Made by a program: the position numbers and the translations under genes
IMG/VR virus record: IMGVR_UViG_3300020810_000012
Span: 1 to 36,014 of that record
Origin: a virus
Direction: 5' to 3' (one strand)
Length of the DNA: 36,014 bases
Notes under the pieces: generated by a model
What the model was told of the DNA's origin: nothing
Database searches by the model: none
What the model saw: only the letters and a program-made list of their open reading frames with translations
Shown here: piece by piece, positions 15,744-23,943 of the stretch
How the letters are laid out: every line of letters starts with the position of its first letter
Position numbering within the stretch: position 1 is the stretch's first letter

Positions 15744-16832
15744 ATGTATCAATATCCTTATACTGAAGCTCCTTCAGAATCCTATCAGCTTCCTTCATGG
15801 CTTTCAAATTACTACAGCAATAGAGAAGCAGGGTTGTTTGGGTCAGAATCTAACAAGTTTTTCGAAAGTAGACCTGTTCTTACGTATTCTGAACAGGCTG
15901 CTCAAACTCCTATGTTTTATTCTAGCCCAAAACCCCGTCGTTTTGACACAAACGCGCCAACAATGGAAGACATTGAGGCTGAACTAGCTCAGGCTGGTAC
16001 GGTAAATAGTTGGGAAGATTGGGCATCGGCTCTTGCAACGGGTTTAGGTATAGTATCTAATCCGGTTGCAGGAATGTTTGGCCTTGGACTAAATATGGCG
16101 ATGGGTCGAAACGCCACTAACATGAGTACCTTTGATGCATTAGCTTCAGAGTTTGCAGAACAAACTGGCTACGCTGCTACACCAGCAGGTATTGAAGCAG
16201 CGGTAACTGACAATAGAGGAACTTGGGGAGCTTTTGCAGATTTCTTTGGTTTCGGTGAGAACATCAGTGACATAGACATTGACTATGCAGACATTGCCGA
16301 TATTACCAGTATATCAAACGATGTAACTGAAAGCGGTGAAGGAGCGGCTAGTTCTTGGAGTGATGCAGTATCCGGTTTGGCGGACGGTTACGATGGCTAC
16401 GGCGTTGACGAGGGCGACGAAAGTAGTACTTCAGGTTTTGACTTTGGCGACATGTCTGATTGGGGCGGTGGCGGTGGCGGTGGCGGTGGTGCTGGCGGTG
16501 GCGGTGGTGGTGGTGCTGGCACATACATCTGCACTGCAGCCTACGCTAACGGAGTAACAGACTACAAAACATTTAGTGCTAATCGCAAGTATGGAATAAA
16601 TCTACGTAGAAACGATCCGTATCTTATGAAGGGCTACGACCTTGTAGGGCCAAGGCTAGCTAAAATGTTTGGCAGAACTAAAATTGCAAGGGTCTTAACA
16701 AACTATTACAAAATGGATTTGGATAAAAAAGTTCTTTCTTTTCGCTATAAGCTCTTGCAAATTTTTTTAAAAGGCATAATGAGGCCAGTGGTCAGAACTA
16801 TAGGTTATTTAGATGAACGCATCTTTAAATAA
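15744..16832 (+). CDS. Structural protein with polyglycine linker and basic C-terminal domain
   Basis: 362 residues. The N-terminal 230 residues are tyrosine- and acid-rich without known motifs. Residues around 239-258 are an almost pure Gly tract (about 18 Gly, encoded by GGTGGC repeats at 16463-16519), followed by a domain with CTAAYANGVTDYKTFSANR and GYDLVGPRLAKMFGR, then a very basic AT-rich tail. The C-terminal block CTA..Y..GL/VTDYKTFSANRKYG..L resembles a small domain seen at the ends of other marine phage virion proteins, from memory. The last 20 bp overlap the desaturase start. Confidence 0.7.
   Translation: MYQYPYTEAPSESYQLPSWLSNYYSNREAGLFGSESNKFFESRPVLTYSEQAAQTPMFYSSPKPRRFDTNAPTMEDIEAELAQAGTVNSWEDWASALATGLGIVSNPVAGMFGLGLNMAMGRNATNMSTFDALASEFAEQTGYAATPAGIEAAVTDNRGTWGAFADFFGFGENISDIDIDYADIADITSISNDVTESGEGAASSWSDAVSGLADGYDGYGVDEGDESSTSGFDFGDMSDWGGGGGGGGGAGGGGGGGAGTYICTAAYANGVTDYKTFSANRKYGINLRRNDPYLMKGYDLVGPRLAKMFGRTKIARVLTNYYKMDLDKKVLSFRYKLLQIFLKGIMRPVVRTIGYLDERIFK
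16463..16519. repeat. Low-complexity GGTGGC tract (polyglycine)
   Basis: Repeated GGT/GGC codons encode the glycine linker of the 362-residue structural protein. Likely prone to length change. Confidence 0.8.
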
Positions 16833-17592
16833 AGTACGATACCTTTTTATAATAAATTTAATTTCACTAGTTTTACTTTTTAGTTTTGTTAATTTTACAT
16901 TTTCCGCCATACTTTTAAGTTTGCTTATGTATTTTTTGTATGACTGTCTTGGAATTGTAGTAACTAACCATAGGTATTGGGCGCATAGCAGTTTTAAATT
17001 TAAGAGCAGAGGTATAAAATACTTATTTTCTACTCTTGCATTATTATCAGGCACCGGAAGCTCATTAGGCTGGGCAGGAATACATAGAATCCATCACAAA
17101 CATTCTGATAGCAAAGAGGACGATCCACACGACCCTTCGCGGGGTTTTATCAAGATGCTATTTTTAAGGTACTCGCTAAATGAAATGAAGATGGTTAGAC
17201 AAGTATTACCACTATCCCGCGATCCTTATATTAAATACACTAATAGATATTGGGTTTTAATTATTACAACGTATGTTGGATTGCTTTTATTGTTAGGGGG
17301 GTTTCAACTCTTATATTTTATGTTTATTATACCCTCTATTTTAGTAATGTTAGTACAGGCGCTTACAAACTACGTAAACCATCTTGATGTGGGCTATAAA
17401 AATCACACTATTAAAGATAACTCATGTAATTGCGTATGGTTGTCTCTAATTAATTGGGGAGAGGGGTGGCATAACAATCACCACGCTAATCCAGCAAAAA
17501 GCAATCTTCGTGAAAAGTGGTGGGAGTTAGACATCTCAGGAATGATTATAGATTTAATTAAAGTTAATAAAAAGGAAAACGAAAATGGCTAA
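16813..17592 (+). CDS. Fatty acid desaturase (auxiliary metabolic gene)
   Basis: 259 residues. Membrane di-iron enzyme of the stearoyl-CoA/acyl-lipid delta-9 desaturase family (FA_desaturase), which puts a double bond into fatty acyl chains of membrane lipids. All three histidine boxes are intact: HRYWAH (H53, H58), HRIHHKH (H91, H94, H95) with the family SD.KEDDPHDP continuation, and GEGWHNNHH (H220, H223, H224). Hydrophobic spans occur near residues 10-30, 31-50, 145-165 and 167-185. It overlaps the upstream gene by 20 bp and the downstream gene by 8 bp, so it is embedded in the operon. Base composition is markedly AT-rich (14 of 60 G+C at 16861-16920), indicating recent transfer. Confidence 0.93.
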   Translation: MNASLNKVRYLFIINLISLVLLFSFVNFTFSAILLSLLMYFLYDCLGIVVTNHRYWAHSSFKFKSRGIKYLFSTLALLSGTGSSLGWAGIHRIHHKHSDSKEDDPHDPSRGFIKMLFLRYSLNEMKMVRQVLPLSRDPYIKYTNRYWVLIITTYVGLLLLLGGFQLLYFMFIIPSILVMLVQALTNYVNHLDVGYKNHTIKDNSCNCVWLSLINWGEGWHNNHHANPAKSNLREKWWELDISGMIIDLIKVNKKENENG

Positions 17593-18559
17593 TGGTTTAT
17601 TTTCAGGCAGTGGCAACAACGCACGTATGACACAGTTGTTGCTTCAGAAAGAACGTCAGGATCGTATTCAGCAAGCAGGTGCTGGCATGGACCCCTTGGT
17701 TGCCACTGTTGCCAGAGCTACTCAGGGTATGCGTGAGAGCGTTGGAGACATAGCTGGTGGCATAGGTGGTATGTTGACCGGAGAAGGTAGGCGTCTTGAT
17801 CCTCGTATGGCGGCTGCGGTTAAGCTTGATAAAGACCGTGATGAAATGATGAAGCTTCTCAGTGGTTTTGCTGCTGACGGTAATATCACAGAAGAAGAAG
17901 CAAAGTTAGGATACACAGAGCTTGTTAAACGTGGGTATATGAATGAGGCTAAAGAGTTTCTTCAGCAAGCAGCATCCATGGGAACCATGAGAAGGGCCGA
18001 AACAGGACTTAAACTTCAACAGAAAGCAGATGTTAGGGCTGAAGCAGCGGCTGAACTGGCACGAAAGAGGGCTGAGGCTGAAGCAGAGATGCGACCCCTC
18101 GAGAAACAAAAGAAAGAAGCGGAAATTAGGTTGTTGGAAAAAAGAATTGCTACGATGGGTACAGGTGGGGACAAGTACAGTGAGCTTCGTGAATCCGAAA
18201 AAAAAGCCGTGGAAAAATACATAACAGATAACCCAGAGATTACAAAGGCATTTGATTCAAGATTTAAAGACAACGTTGGATCAACATTTGGGAAACCCAA
18301 TGAAGAAAACATTCGAGCTGTTGTCGAAACGATGGCAAAACTTAGAACTCAAAAAGCTTACAAAGGTAAATCAACACTAGAACTTCTTAAGATAATTCTT
18401 GGGTCTTCTCAAGCTCCCGCTGCAAAAACAGGTGGGGGAAGAACTTTTGAAAAACCGCCTACTATTGGAGCGCCTCGACCAGCAGCAATGCCTCAAGGTT
18501 CCTTTAGCACTTCTACGGGTGGGATAAACAGCCCAATGCCAAAACCATCATCAAGGTAA
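17585..18559 (+). CDS. Probable internal virion protein with coiled coil
   Basis: 324 residues, with AAAGGA before ATG, and the start lies inside the end of the desaturase gene. Residues 25-60 are Gly/Met-rich (QGMRESVGDIAGGIGGMLTGEGRR), followed by helical repeats and a long coiled coil (ADVRAEAAAELARKRAEAEAEMRPLEKQKKEAEIRLLEKRI, about 145-190). The C-terminus is Pro-rich and probably disordered. Its place before two very large virion genes suggests an internal core or ejection protein. No catalytic motif is seen. Confidence 0.75.
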   Translation: MANGLFSGSGNNARMTQLLLQKERQDRIQQAGAGMDPLVATVARATQGMRESVGDIAGGIGGMLTGEGRRLDPRMAAAVKLDKDRDEMMKLLSGFAADGNITEEEAKLGYTELVKRGYMNEAKEFLQQAASMGTMRRAETGLKLQQKADVRAEAAAELARKRAEAEAEMRPLEKQKKEAEIRLLEKRIATMGTGGDKYSELRESEKKAVEKYITDNPEITKAFDSRFKDNVGSTFGKPNEENIRAVVETMAKLRTQKAYKGKSTLELLKIILGSSQAPAAKTGGGRTFEKPPTIGAPRPAAMPQGSFSTSTGGINSPMPKPSSR

Positions 18560-18565
18560 TCAAAT

Positions 18566-21433
18566 ATGGCTAATTATGTAATTACCCTAGAAGACATAAG
18601 AAACACTACTCAGTATCAGGAGTATCGTGTTCAGCCGGGAGACGAGATAGACGAAGAAGGGAATCTTATCCGAAAGTTTTCTGAGGATCAGGAGCCTTCT
18701 CCAGTAGGCTTGTCCTTGACTGCTGAGGATATCGCTGCAAATCCTTGGATGCAAGAGGAGGGCGTTGAACCCGGCGATAGATACACCGAAGACAAAGGAA
18801 TTATCAAGGACAGGTCCGGCTCTACATGGGAGCAGTTCAAATATCATTATGATAAAAGTGATGGTCTGATGGGCTATGCTTTGGACGCAGCTACTATAGC
18901 AACTGGCTATGATTTCTGGTTGGATGGAGATGTCAATGAAAACTATGGCGAAGGTTTTGATAAAGCTACTCCTGCCGAAAGACGGGAGATGCTGTACAGG
19001 GCAAAGGAACGTCTTCTCTTAGAAGAGTACGGATATGATTTTACTCCAGATGAAAGCAACATAGGTGCTACACTAGGTGGAATAGCTGGGGATATTACTG
19101 ATCCCTCTATTCTACTACCTTTTACCAAAGGAGTTAAAGGTGCTTTTGTAGGGGGTGCTGGCTTAGGAGCGGCATACAGTGGTCTGGAGGACTACTCTAA
19201 GACAGGTGAGGTAGACCCCGGTAAGATGGCGGTGATGACCGTTGCTGGCGGCGCGTTTGCCGGTGGAGCCAGTGTTGTTGGAAAGAAACTAGCTGACAGG
19301 ACTGCCCGTAAGACGGTGGCTAAGGTGCAGAAGACAGTCAACAATGAACTGGCATCTCCGTGGGGAAGCTTGTCTGCTGAGTCACTTCCACGTCTTGCTG
19401 CTCAAGCAGGGGTTTCTGAGCGTAAGTTTATAAACTCGCTGGACAGAACTAAGATGAAGCCTGAAGACTTAATAGAGGCTGCTGTTCCTGAGTTCTCTAG
19501 GTCTAAGGCAATCACAAAAGATAGTGCAGCGTCTAGGTTCTACAGCCCCGGTGCAGATAAAGTTCTTGGCATTCTTTCCACACAGTTGAGTAACATCTCG
19601 CCAGTTATGGCTGCTAGACTTCGTAGATTTGAATACGGAACAATAAATGGCACTAAAGAGTATATGGCTCGGATTCGACCTTTTCAGCAGGAGATGAAGT
19701 CTCTTGGCAATAGTCCTCTAAAAAAGGAAATTGCAAGGGAGCTTGCTAATGCAGAGACTAAAGGTTTTTCCAGAGTAGAAGAACTTATGTCTCGCGTTAG
19801 TGATACAATGTTTACAAACTTTCAAGAAGTCAGAAAAGTTCTTGATGAGTTGAAACCTGTTATTGGTATCGGAGACGAAAAGGGTCTTGTTAATTATTTT
19901 CCCCGCCTTGTCAAAGATAAAGAGGGACTCTTCAAAGCTCTGGATACTGGAAACCCTAGACATGCTGGACCTTTTAAAGCTGCTCAAGCTGCCTATGCAA
20001 AAGAGAAGAAGATTAAAGTAGAGGACATACCTCTTGCTATAAGGGAGTCAATTAACAATGCCGTACTTAGAGGACGCGCTGCTGGCATTGACACCCCCGG
20101 CCCTAGTTTCCTTAAGAGCCGAAGCGTTGATGTAGATAATTCCTTGCTTCCTTTCTATGCAGAGCCAGAAGCAGCGATAGAAAACTATGTTCGTGGAGCC
20201 ATCAACTATAATGAACGTAATAAATTTTTCGGTGTAGGAAAGAAAAGAAAAGACGGTACGCTTATTTCTCCGCCTTTGAAACCGGATGGAACTATTGATC
20301 TTGAAGGTTCAATAGGTTCCTTTGTAGAAAGAGAACTAACTGGCCTGTCTCCCGTGGATCAGCAGAAAGCTATTGATTTGCTTAAGGCTAGGTTTGTTCA
20401 AGGGGAAACACCGCTAGGCAGGGTAGCCGCCACTGTCAAAGAAGCTGGCTATCTGTATACCATAGCAAAACCTCTTTCTGCTCTAGTTCAGATGGGTGAC
20501 CTTGCAGTTACAGCAGCACTGAAGGGGGCGTCCAACACGTTCATGTCTCTCATGCTGCCTAAGAAAGTAAAGCTTTCACAGATCATGGATGACCAGATAT
20601 CCAGAGAGTTTAACGATCCAAGCGTACTTTCGAAAGCTTTGGAGACTACGTTTAAAGCTTCTGGATTTAAGTTTGTTGATAGGCTTTCTAAAGAAACTAC
20701 AGTAAACGCTGCTTACCGTTCTAACCGAAAAGCCGTGCGTACTCCAAAAGGTGAGCAAGCCTTTAGAGATAAATGGAAGAATACTTTTCCTGATAACATG
20801 GACAATGTTGTAGACGATCTTAAAAACAAAAGAGTTACTGAAGATATTAAATTTCTTTTGTTTAACGAGCTTGCCGATCTACAGCCTATTACTCTTTCTG
20901 AGCTTCCTCCCGTTTACCTTACAGCGGGAAACTATAGGCTTGTGTACATGCTAAAATCTTTTACACTTAAACAGGCAGACATTGTACGCCGCAATGTTAT
21001 TCAGGAATACAACAAAGGAAACAAAGCCAAAGCTGCCATGACCGCTATTAGGCTTGGTGCATACCTCAGTGCTTCCGGTGTAGGCATTGATCAGGTAAAG
21101 AAAATTATGTCGGGGCAAGAGCTTTCGCGTGTAGAGGATTTGCCAGGTGAAGCACTGTGGGCCATTCTCAGCATCTACGGTTTAAGCAAGTACACTTCAG
21201 AAAAATATCTGCAAAGGGGCGAGGTGACACAGGCCTTTGCCAATACTCTCGCTCCCCCTCTTACTCTTCTGGACAACATTGTTAAAGGTGGAATTGACTT
21301 GAATGCAGAAGACACAGAAACAACTAAGATTCTAAGAACTATACCCGGCTACGGTAACCTTGCATATATGTGGTTTGGTGGGGGTGCTGAGAAAGCTATG
21401 GAGCGGAAAGAAAGGGAAAGGGCATCTGAGTAA
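18566..21433 (+). CDS. Large internal virion (ejection) protein
   Basis: 955 residues, the largest gene. Position and size correspond to the internal core/DNA-ejection proteins of T7-like phages (gp15, gp16). The N-terminus has two similar extended segments (TLEDIRNTTQYQEYRVQPGDEIDE and TAEDIAANPWMQEEGVEPGDRYTE), a short internal repeat often found in virion proteins. Around residues 175-240 there is a Gly/Ala-rich amphipathic stretch (GAFVGGAGLGAAYSGLEDY, VAGGAFAGGASVVGKK) suited to membrane insertion. No lytic transglycosylase motif (ES, GLMQ) is visible, unlike T7 gp16. The rest is helical. Function is inferred. Confidence 0.8.
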   Translation: MANYVITLEDIRNTTQYQEYRVQPGDEIDEEGNLIRKFSEDQEPSPVGLSLTAEDIAANPWMQEEGVEPGDRYTEDKGIIKDRSGSTWEQFKYHYDKSDGLMGYALDAATIATGYDFWLDGDVNENYGEGFDKATPAERREMLYRAKERLLLEEYGYDFTPDESNIGATLGGIAGDITDPSILLPFTKGVKGAFVGGAGLGAAYSGLEDYSKTGEVDPGKMAVMTVAGGAFAGGASVVGKKLADRTARKTVAKVQKTVNNELASPWGSLSAESLPRLAAQAGVSERKFINSLDRTKMKPEDLIEAAVPEFSRSKAITKDSAASRFYSPGADKVLGILSTQLSNISPVMAARLRRFEYGTINGTKEYMARIRPFQQEMKSLGNSPLKKEIARELANAETKGFSRVEELMSRVSDTMFTNFQEVRKVLDELKPVIGIGDEKGLVNYFPRLVKDKEGLFKALDTGNPRHAGPFKAAQAAYAKEKKIKVEDIPLAIRESINNAVLRGRAAGIDTPGPSFLKSRSVDVDNSLLPFYAEPEAAIENYVRGAINYNERNKFFGVGKKRKDGTLISPPLKPDGTIDLEGSIGSFVERELTGLSPVDQQKAIDLLKARFVQGETPLGRVAATVKEAGYLYTIAKPLSALVQMGDLAVTAALKGASNTFMSLMLPKKVKLSQIMDDQISREFNDPSVLSKALETTFKASGFKFVDRLSKETTVNAAYRSNRKAVRTPKGEQAFRDKWKNTFPDNMDNVVDDLKNKRVTEDIKFLLFNELADLQPITLSELPPVYLTAGNYRLVYMLKSFTLKQADIVRRNVIQEYNKGNKAKAAMTAIRLGAYLSASGVGIDQVKKIMSGQELSRVEDLPGEALWAILSIYGLSKYTSEKYLQRGEVTQAFANTLAPPLTLLDNIVKGGIDLNAEDTETTKILRTIPGYGNLAYMWFGGGAEKAMERKERERASE

Positions 21434-23196
21434 TGGGCATGTTTGATAGAATTACTAAGTCTATTAGGGACGAGCTACTTCAAACTAGCTCCCCTCCTGC
21501 TATAGACGCACTGATAGGAGGCCTACTTACCAAAGAGGCTGCAAAGGGGATGTTCAATGACATGTCTACTTTGGACAAGGCTGCTCTTGTAACGTCTCCA
21601 GTACCTTATGTTGGTACTGCTACAGGCGTGGCTGCAGATTCAGTAGCTATGGCTAAAGACCCTTCTGTTCTTAACGCGGCTGCAATAGGTACTAACTTTG
21701 TTCCGTTTGCCAGAGGCTTAAGATTTCTTGGGGATGCTTCTAGACCTGCCCGTGAGTATTTTGCAGACAAGGCTCTTGAGGGTTTAGAAAATGTTCCTAA
21801 TTATGTAAGGGGTTTCTATGGAAGTCCTCTTGCTGGACTATTTGGTTTGTCCGAATCTGCTGTTAAGGGAATTGCCAATGTAGCGGAACAACGGTTAAGT
21901 CCCCAAGCAAGAGCAAACATAAGAGAGGGAGGGGTTCCTGTTAATCTTAAACGAGTGTCTCAACAAGAGCTTAACAAGTATGACAAGATTCCATCAAAAA
22001 TTGAAAAGCTAGAAAATAAACTTTTGCAGCCGGGTCTTACGGGAAAGCAGCAAAATAAAATTACTGAGAAAATTAGAACACTTAGTACGGAAAGATCAAC
22101 AGCCCTTAAAAAAGTGATGGGTCAGGCAAACGCTAACAAGTTGTATTACGAACAGTACGACAGGCAGCAGCCTAAGTTCTTAGCTGCTCTTGATGGCCTA
22201 GACTTTAGAGGTTTTTCTGATCTAAGTTCTAAATCATATTATGATCTTGTAAAAGGGTCTACTGATCTTTCAAAAGGAGAGGCCGATACAGCTTTCAGGG
22301 AGATAAAGAAGGCGTGGAATGTAAACCCTGAAAAAAACTATCGCATGGCTCTTAGAAATCCAAGTACAGGAGCATCTGGAAAACTCATAGACCCTGTAAG
22401 GGCGGGAAGAAAAGACCCGTTTGGTGGTGTAAACAGAGAGCAGCTTGCTTCTGTCTTTCAAGGAGGTACTTTCACAAGCAATAGGAATCTTCTCAAGGCA
22501 CTTGAGAACGCACCTGATCTGAAGAAGCCTGTGAAAAGCAAAGCAAAAATAGCAGAGCTTAGAAAGGAAAATAAAATTGTAATGAGAGACGGTGTTGCTT
22601 ACGAGAAACTTCCTATTAAGATAAGAAACAAAGCCGGTGTGTTAAAAGACAACGAAGCTCCTATAATCATGGGCAGTATGAGAAGTGATGCCGTTGAGCT
22701 AGGAGGGGTAAACTACGCTACTACTATCAAACCCAACGGTAGAATGATTGTAATGGTTTCGGATGAAAACGATCTGCTGAACGTACCTCTTTCTAAACTT
22801 AATAAAATTACAGGTGGTAAAACAAATATCAAAGACACTGCCATTAAAGCTCCTCTTGCTAAGAGCCGTATGATAACTACTGTAACTCCTTTTGAGTTTG
22901 ACCTTGCAAAGATTGCTAAGGGAGAACAGGGTGTGGTTGAGAGAAGTATGCCAAGGGCAGAAGGTGTCGGGCAGAAAGTGGAAGCAGCCATGTCCGCAGG
23001 ACTTCCAGTTTCCGGTAGAAAAGTAGGGGCTGGCTCTGGTAGTGCTAGTAAAGCAAACCTCAGAACAGCAGAAGCTCTAGCCAATTACAAAGCTCCTATT
23101 AGAAATGAAGATATACTAGCTGCAGGATTAGCCCAAGCTAAGGTTGCCGCATTGGCTGGTAAACCCTTAGTTAGACAACAGCAAGAGGAAGAATAA
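21433..23196 (+). CDS. Large virion-associated protein, unknown
   Basis: 587 residues, start overlapping the previous stop (TAATG). Residues about 30-105 have AALVTSPVPYVGTATGVAAD followed by VLNAAAIGTNFVPFARGLRFLG, a hydrophobic glycine/proline pattern (P-V-x-Y-V-G-T-A) similar to linker segments seen upstream of secreted or ejected effector domains and in internal virion proteins of marine phages. The middle is Lys-rich and helical; the region after 400 is beta-rich (NRAGVLKDNEAPIIMGSMRS-like). No catalytic signature is certain. It is probably ejected with DNA or part of the core. Confidence 0.72.
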   Translation: MGMFDRITKSIRDELLQTSSPPAIDALIGGLLTKEAAKGMFNDMSTLDKAALVTSPVPYVGTATGVAADSVAMAKDPSVLNAAAIGTNFVPFARGLRFLGDASRPAREYFADKALEGLENVPNYVRGFYGSPLAGLFGLSESAVKGIANVAEQRLSPQARANIREGGVPVNLKRVSQQELNKYDKIPSKIEKLENKLLQPGLTGKQQNKITEKIRTLSTERSTALKKVMGQANANKLYYEQYDRQQPKFLAALDGLDFRGFSDLSSKSYYDLVKGSTDLSKGEADTAFREIKKAWNVNPEKNYRMALRNPSTGASGKLIDPVRAGRKDPFGGVNREQLASVFQGGTFTSNRNLLKALENAPDLKKPVKSKAKIAELRKENKIVMRDGVAYEKLPIKIRNKAGVLKDNEAPIIMGSMRSDAVELGGVNYATTIKPNGRMIVMVSDENDLLNVPLSKLNKITGGKTNIKDTAIKAPLAKSRMITTVTPFEFDLAKIAKGEQGVVERSMPRAEGVGQKVEAAMSAGLPVSGRKVGAGSGSASKANLRTAEALANYKAPIRNEDILAAGLAQAKVAALAGKPLVRQQQEEE

Positions 23197-23375
23197 TGGC
23201 ACAATCTAAATCAATACCCAAAGACCCATCTAAGTGGTCACAGGCAAAGGCCAAAGCTAAACGAAAGTTCAAGGTGTACCCATCTGCCTATGCAAACGCT
23301 TGGGCTGCTAAGGAATACAAAAGAATGGGAGGCTCTTGGAAGGGTGCTGACAACCGTGTAAAGAGGAAATCATAA
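23196..23375 (+). CDS. Small phage protein with YPSAYANAWAAK motif
   Basis: 59 residues, with GAGGAA before ATG, and ATG overlapping the previous stop. It contains KFKVYPSAYANAWAAKEYKRMGG, a signature of a small family (I believe annotated DUF5872-like) common at the ends of marine phage structural operons and found in some bacterial and viral genomes. It is basic and likely folds as two helices. No experimental role is known to me. It sits in a cluster of three such short genes, each overlapping the next. Confidence 0.8.
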   Translation: MAQSKSIPKDPSKWSQAKAKAKRKFKVYPSAYANAWAAKEYKRMGGSWKGADNRVKRKS

Positions 23376-23551
23376 TGGCTAAAGGAATGAAGCACTACTT
23401 CAGAGACGGGAAAGAACACAAGGGTGGTATGCATAAGATGCCCAATGGTCAGCTACACTCAGGTAAAACTCATGGTAAAACCAGCCAACGTTTGTATCAC
23501 TTCAAAGACCTATCGAAGACTGCTAAGATGAAGGCTAAGAAGAATGGCTAA
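23375..23551 (+). CDS. Small basic histidine-rich phage protein
   Basis: 58 residues, with GAGGAAATC before ATG and overlaps on both sides. MAKGMKHYFRDGKEHKGG, then GMHKMPNGQLHSGKTHGKTSQ is rich in His, Lys and Gly; this MKHYF.DG..HKGG.HKM.NG..H(S/T)G pattern recurs as a small protein in marine podoviruses. His content could suit metal binding, but no motif is defined. Probably virion-associated, given its position. Confidence 0.75.
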   Translation: MAKGMKHYFRDGKEHKGGMHKMPNGQLHSGKTHGKTSQRLYHFKDLSKTAKMKAKKNG

Positions 23552-23759
23552 GGGTGGTCTTGGTAAATGGTTTGGTGAGGAATGGACTGACGTTAAGACA
23601 GGTAAGCCTTGTGGTCGAAGCGGTAAGAACGACAAGAGAGCTTACCCTGCCTGTAGACCTAAGTCTGTAGCCTCCCGTATTTCTAAAATGGAAGCTAGTA
23701 AAAAGACCGGCCCAAGCAGAGTAAGCTGGTCTGTCACTCCATCAGGGAAGAAGTCTTAA
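23544..23759 (+). CDS. Small GLGKWFGEEW-family phage protein
   Basis: 71 residues, overlapping the upstream gene by 8 bp. It begins MAKGGLGKWFGEEWTDV, then PCGRSGKNDKRAYPACRP, the signature of a widespread family of small proteins in phages and bacteria with two conserved Cys (here in PCGR and ACRP). The last gene of the + strand operon, it overlaps the end of the convergent - strand DUF1289 gene by 26 bp. Function unknown to me. Confidence 0.85.
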   Translation: MAKGGLGKWFGEEWTDVKTGKPCGRSGKNDKRAYPACRPKSVASRISKMEASKKTGPSRVSWSVTPSGKKS

Positions 23760-23943
23760 CCCTTTCGAGAACTCTTGCCTTCTCAAGTTCTGTATAGGTC
23801 ATCCAATCTGCAATCTCCTCTTGCGTTCTCAGACAACCTATACAGATCATGTTGTGTGTCCTGTTCTCTAGCTGACACACGTTCACACAGGGACTCTTAG
23901 ACTCCACAACTTCCGCCATGTCCTGTGATGTCACAGATGTCAT
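23734..23943 (-). CDS. DUF1289 family cysteine-rich protein
   Basis: 69 residues from the ATG at 23943, which has GGAG four bases upstream. Alternatives are 23973 and 23919. The core SPCVNVCQLENRTHNMICIGCLRTQEEIADW matches the DUF1289 domain, with the conserved four-cysteine pattern (C..VC ... C.GC..T..EI..W) suggested to bind a metal or Fe-S cluster. The N-terminus overlaps the ribonucleotide reductase gene by 47 bp in another frame, so it is translationally linked to it. It is the last gene of the early operon and meets the late operon tail to tail. Confidence 0.85.
   Translation of the reverse strand: MTSVTSQDMAEVVESKSPCVNVCQLENRTHNMICIGCLRTQEEIADWMTYTELEKARVLERVKTSSLME

Noticed and set aside
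23744-23800. Terminator hairpin at the convergent junction
   Set aside because: An imperfect AGAACT/AGTTCT dyad lies within the DUF1289 coding region without a T-run, so I cannot support a terminator.
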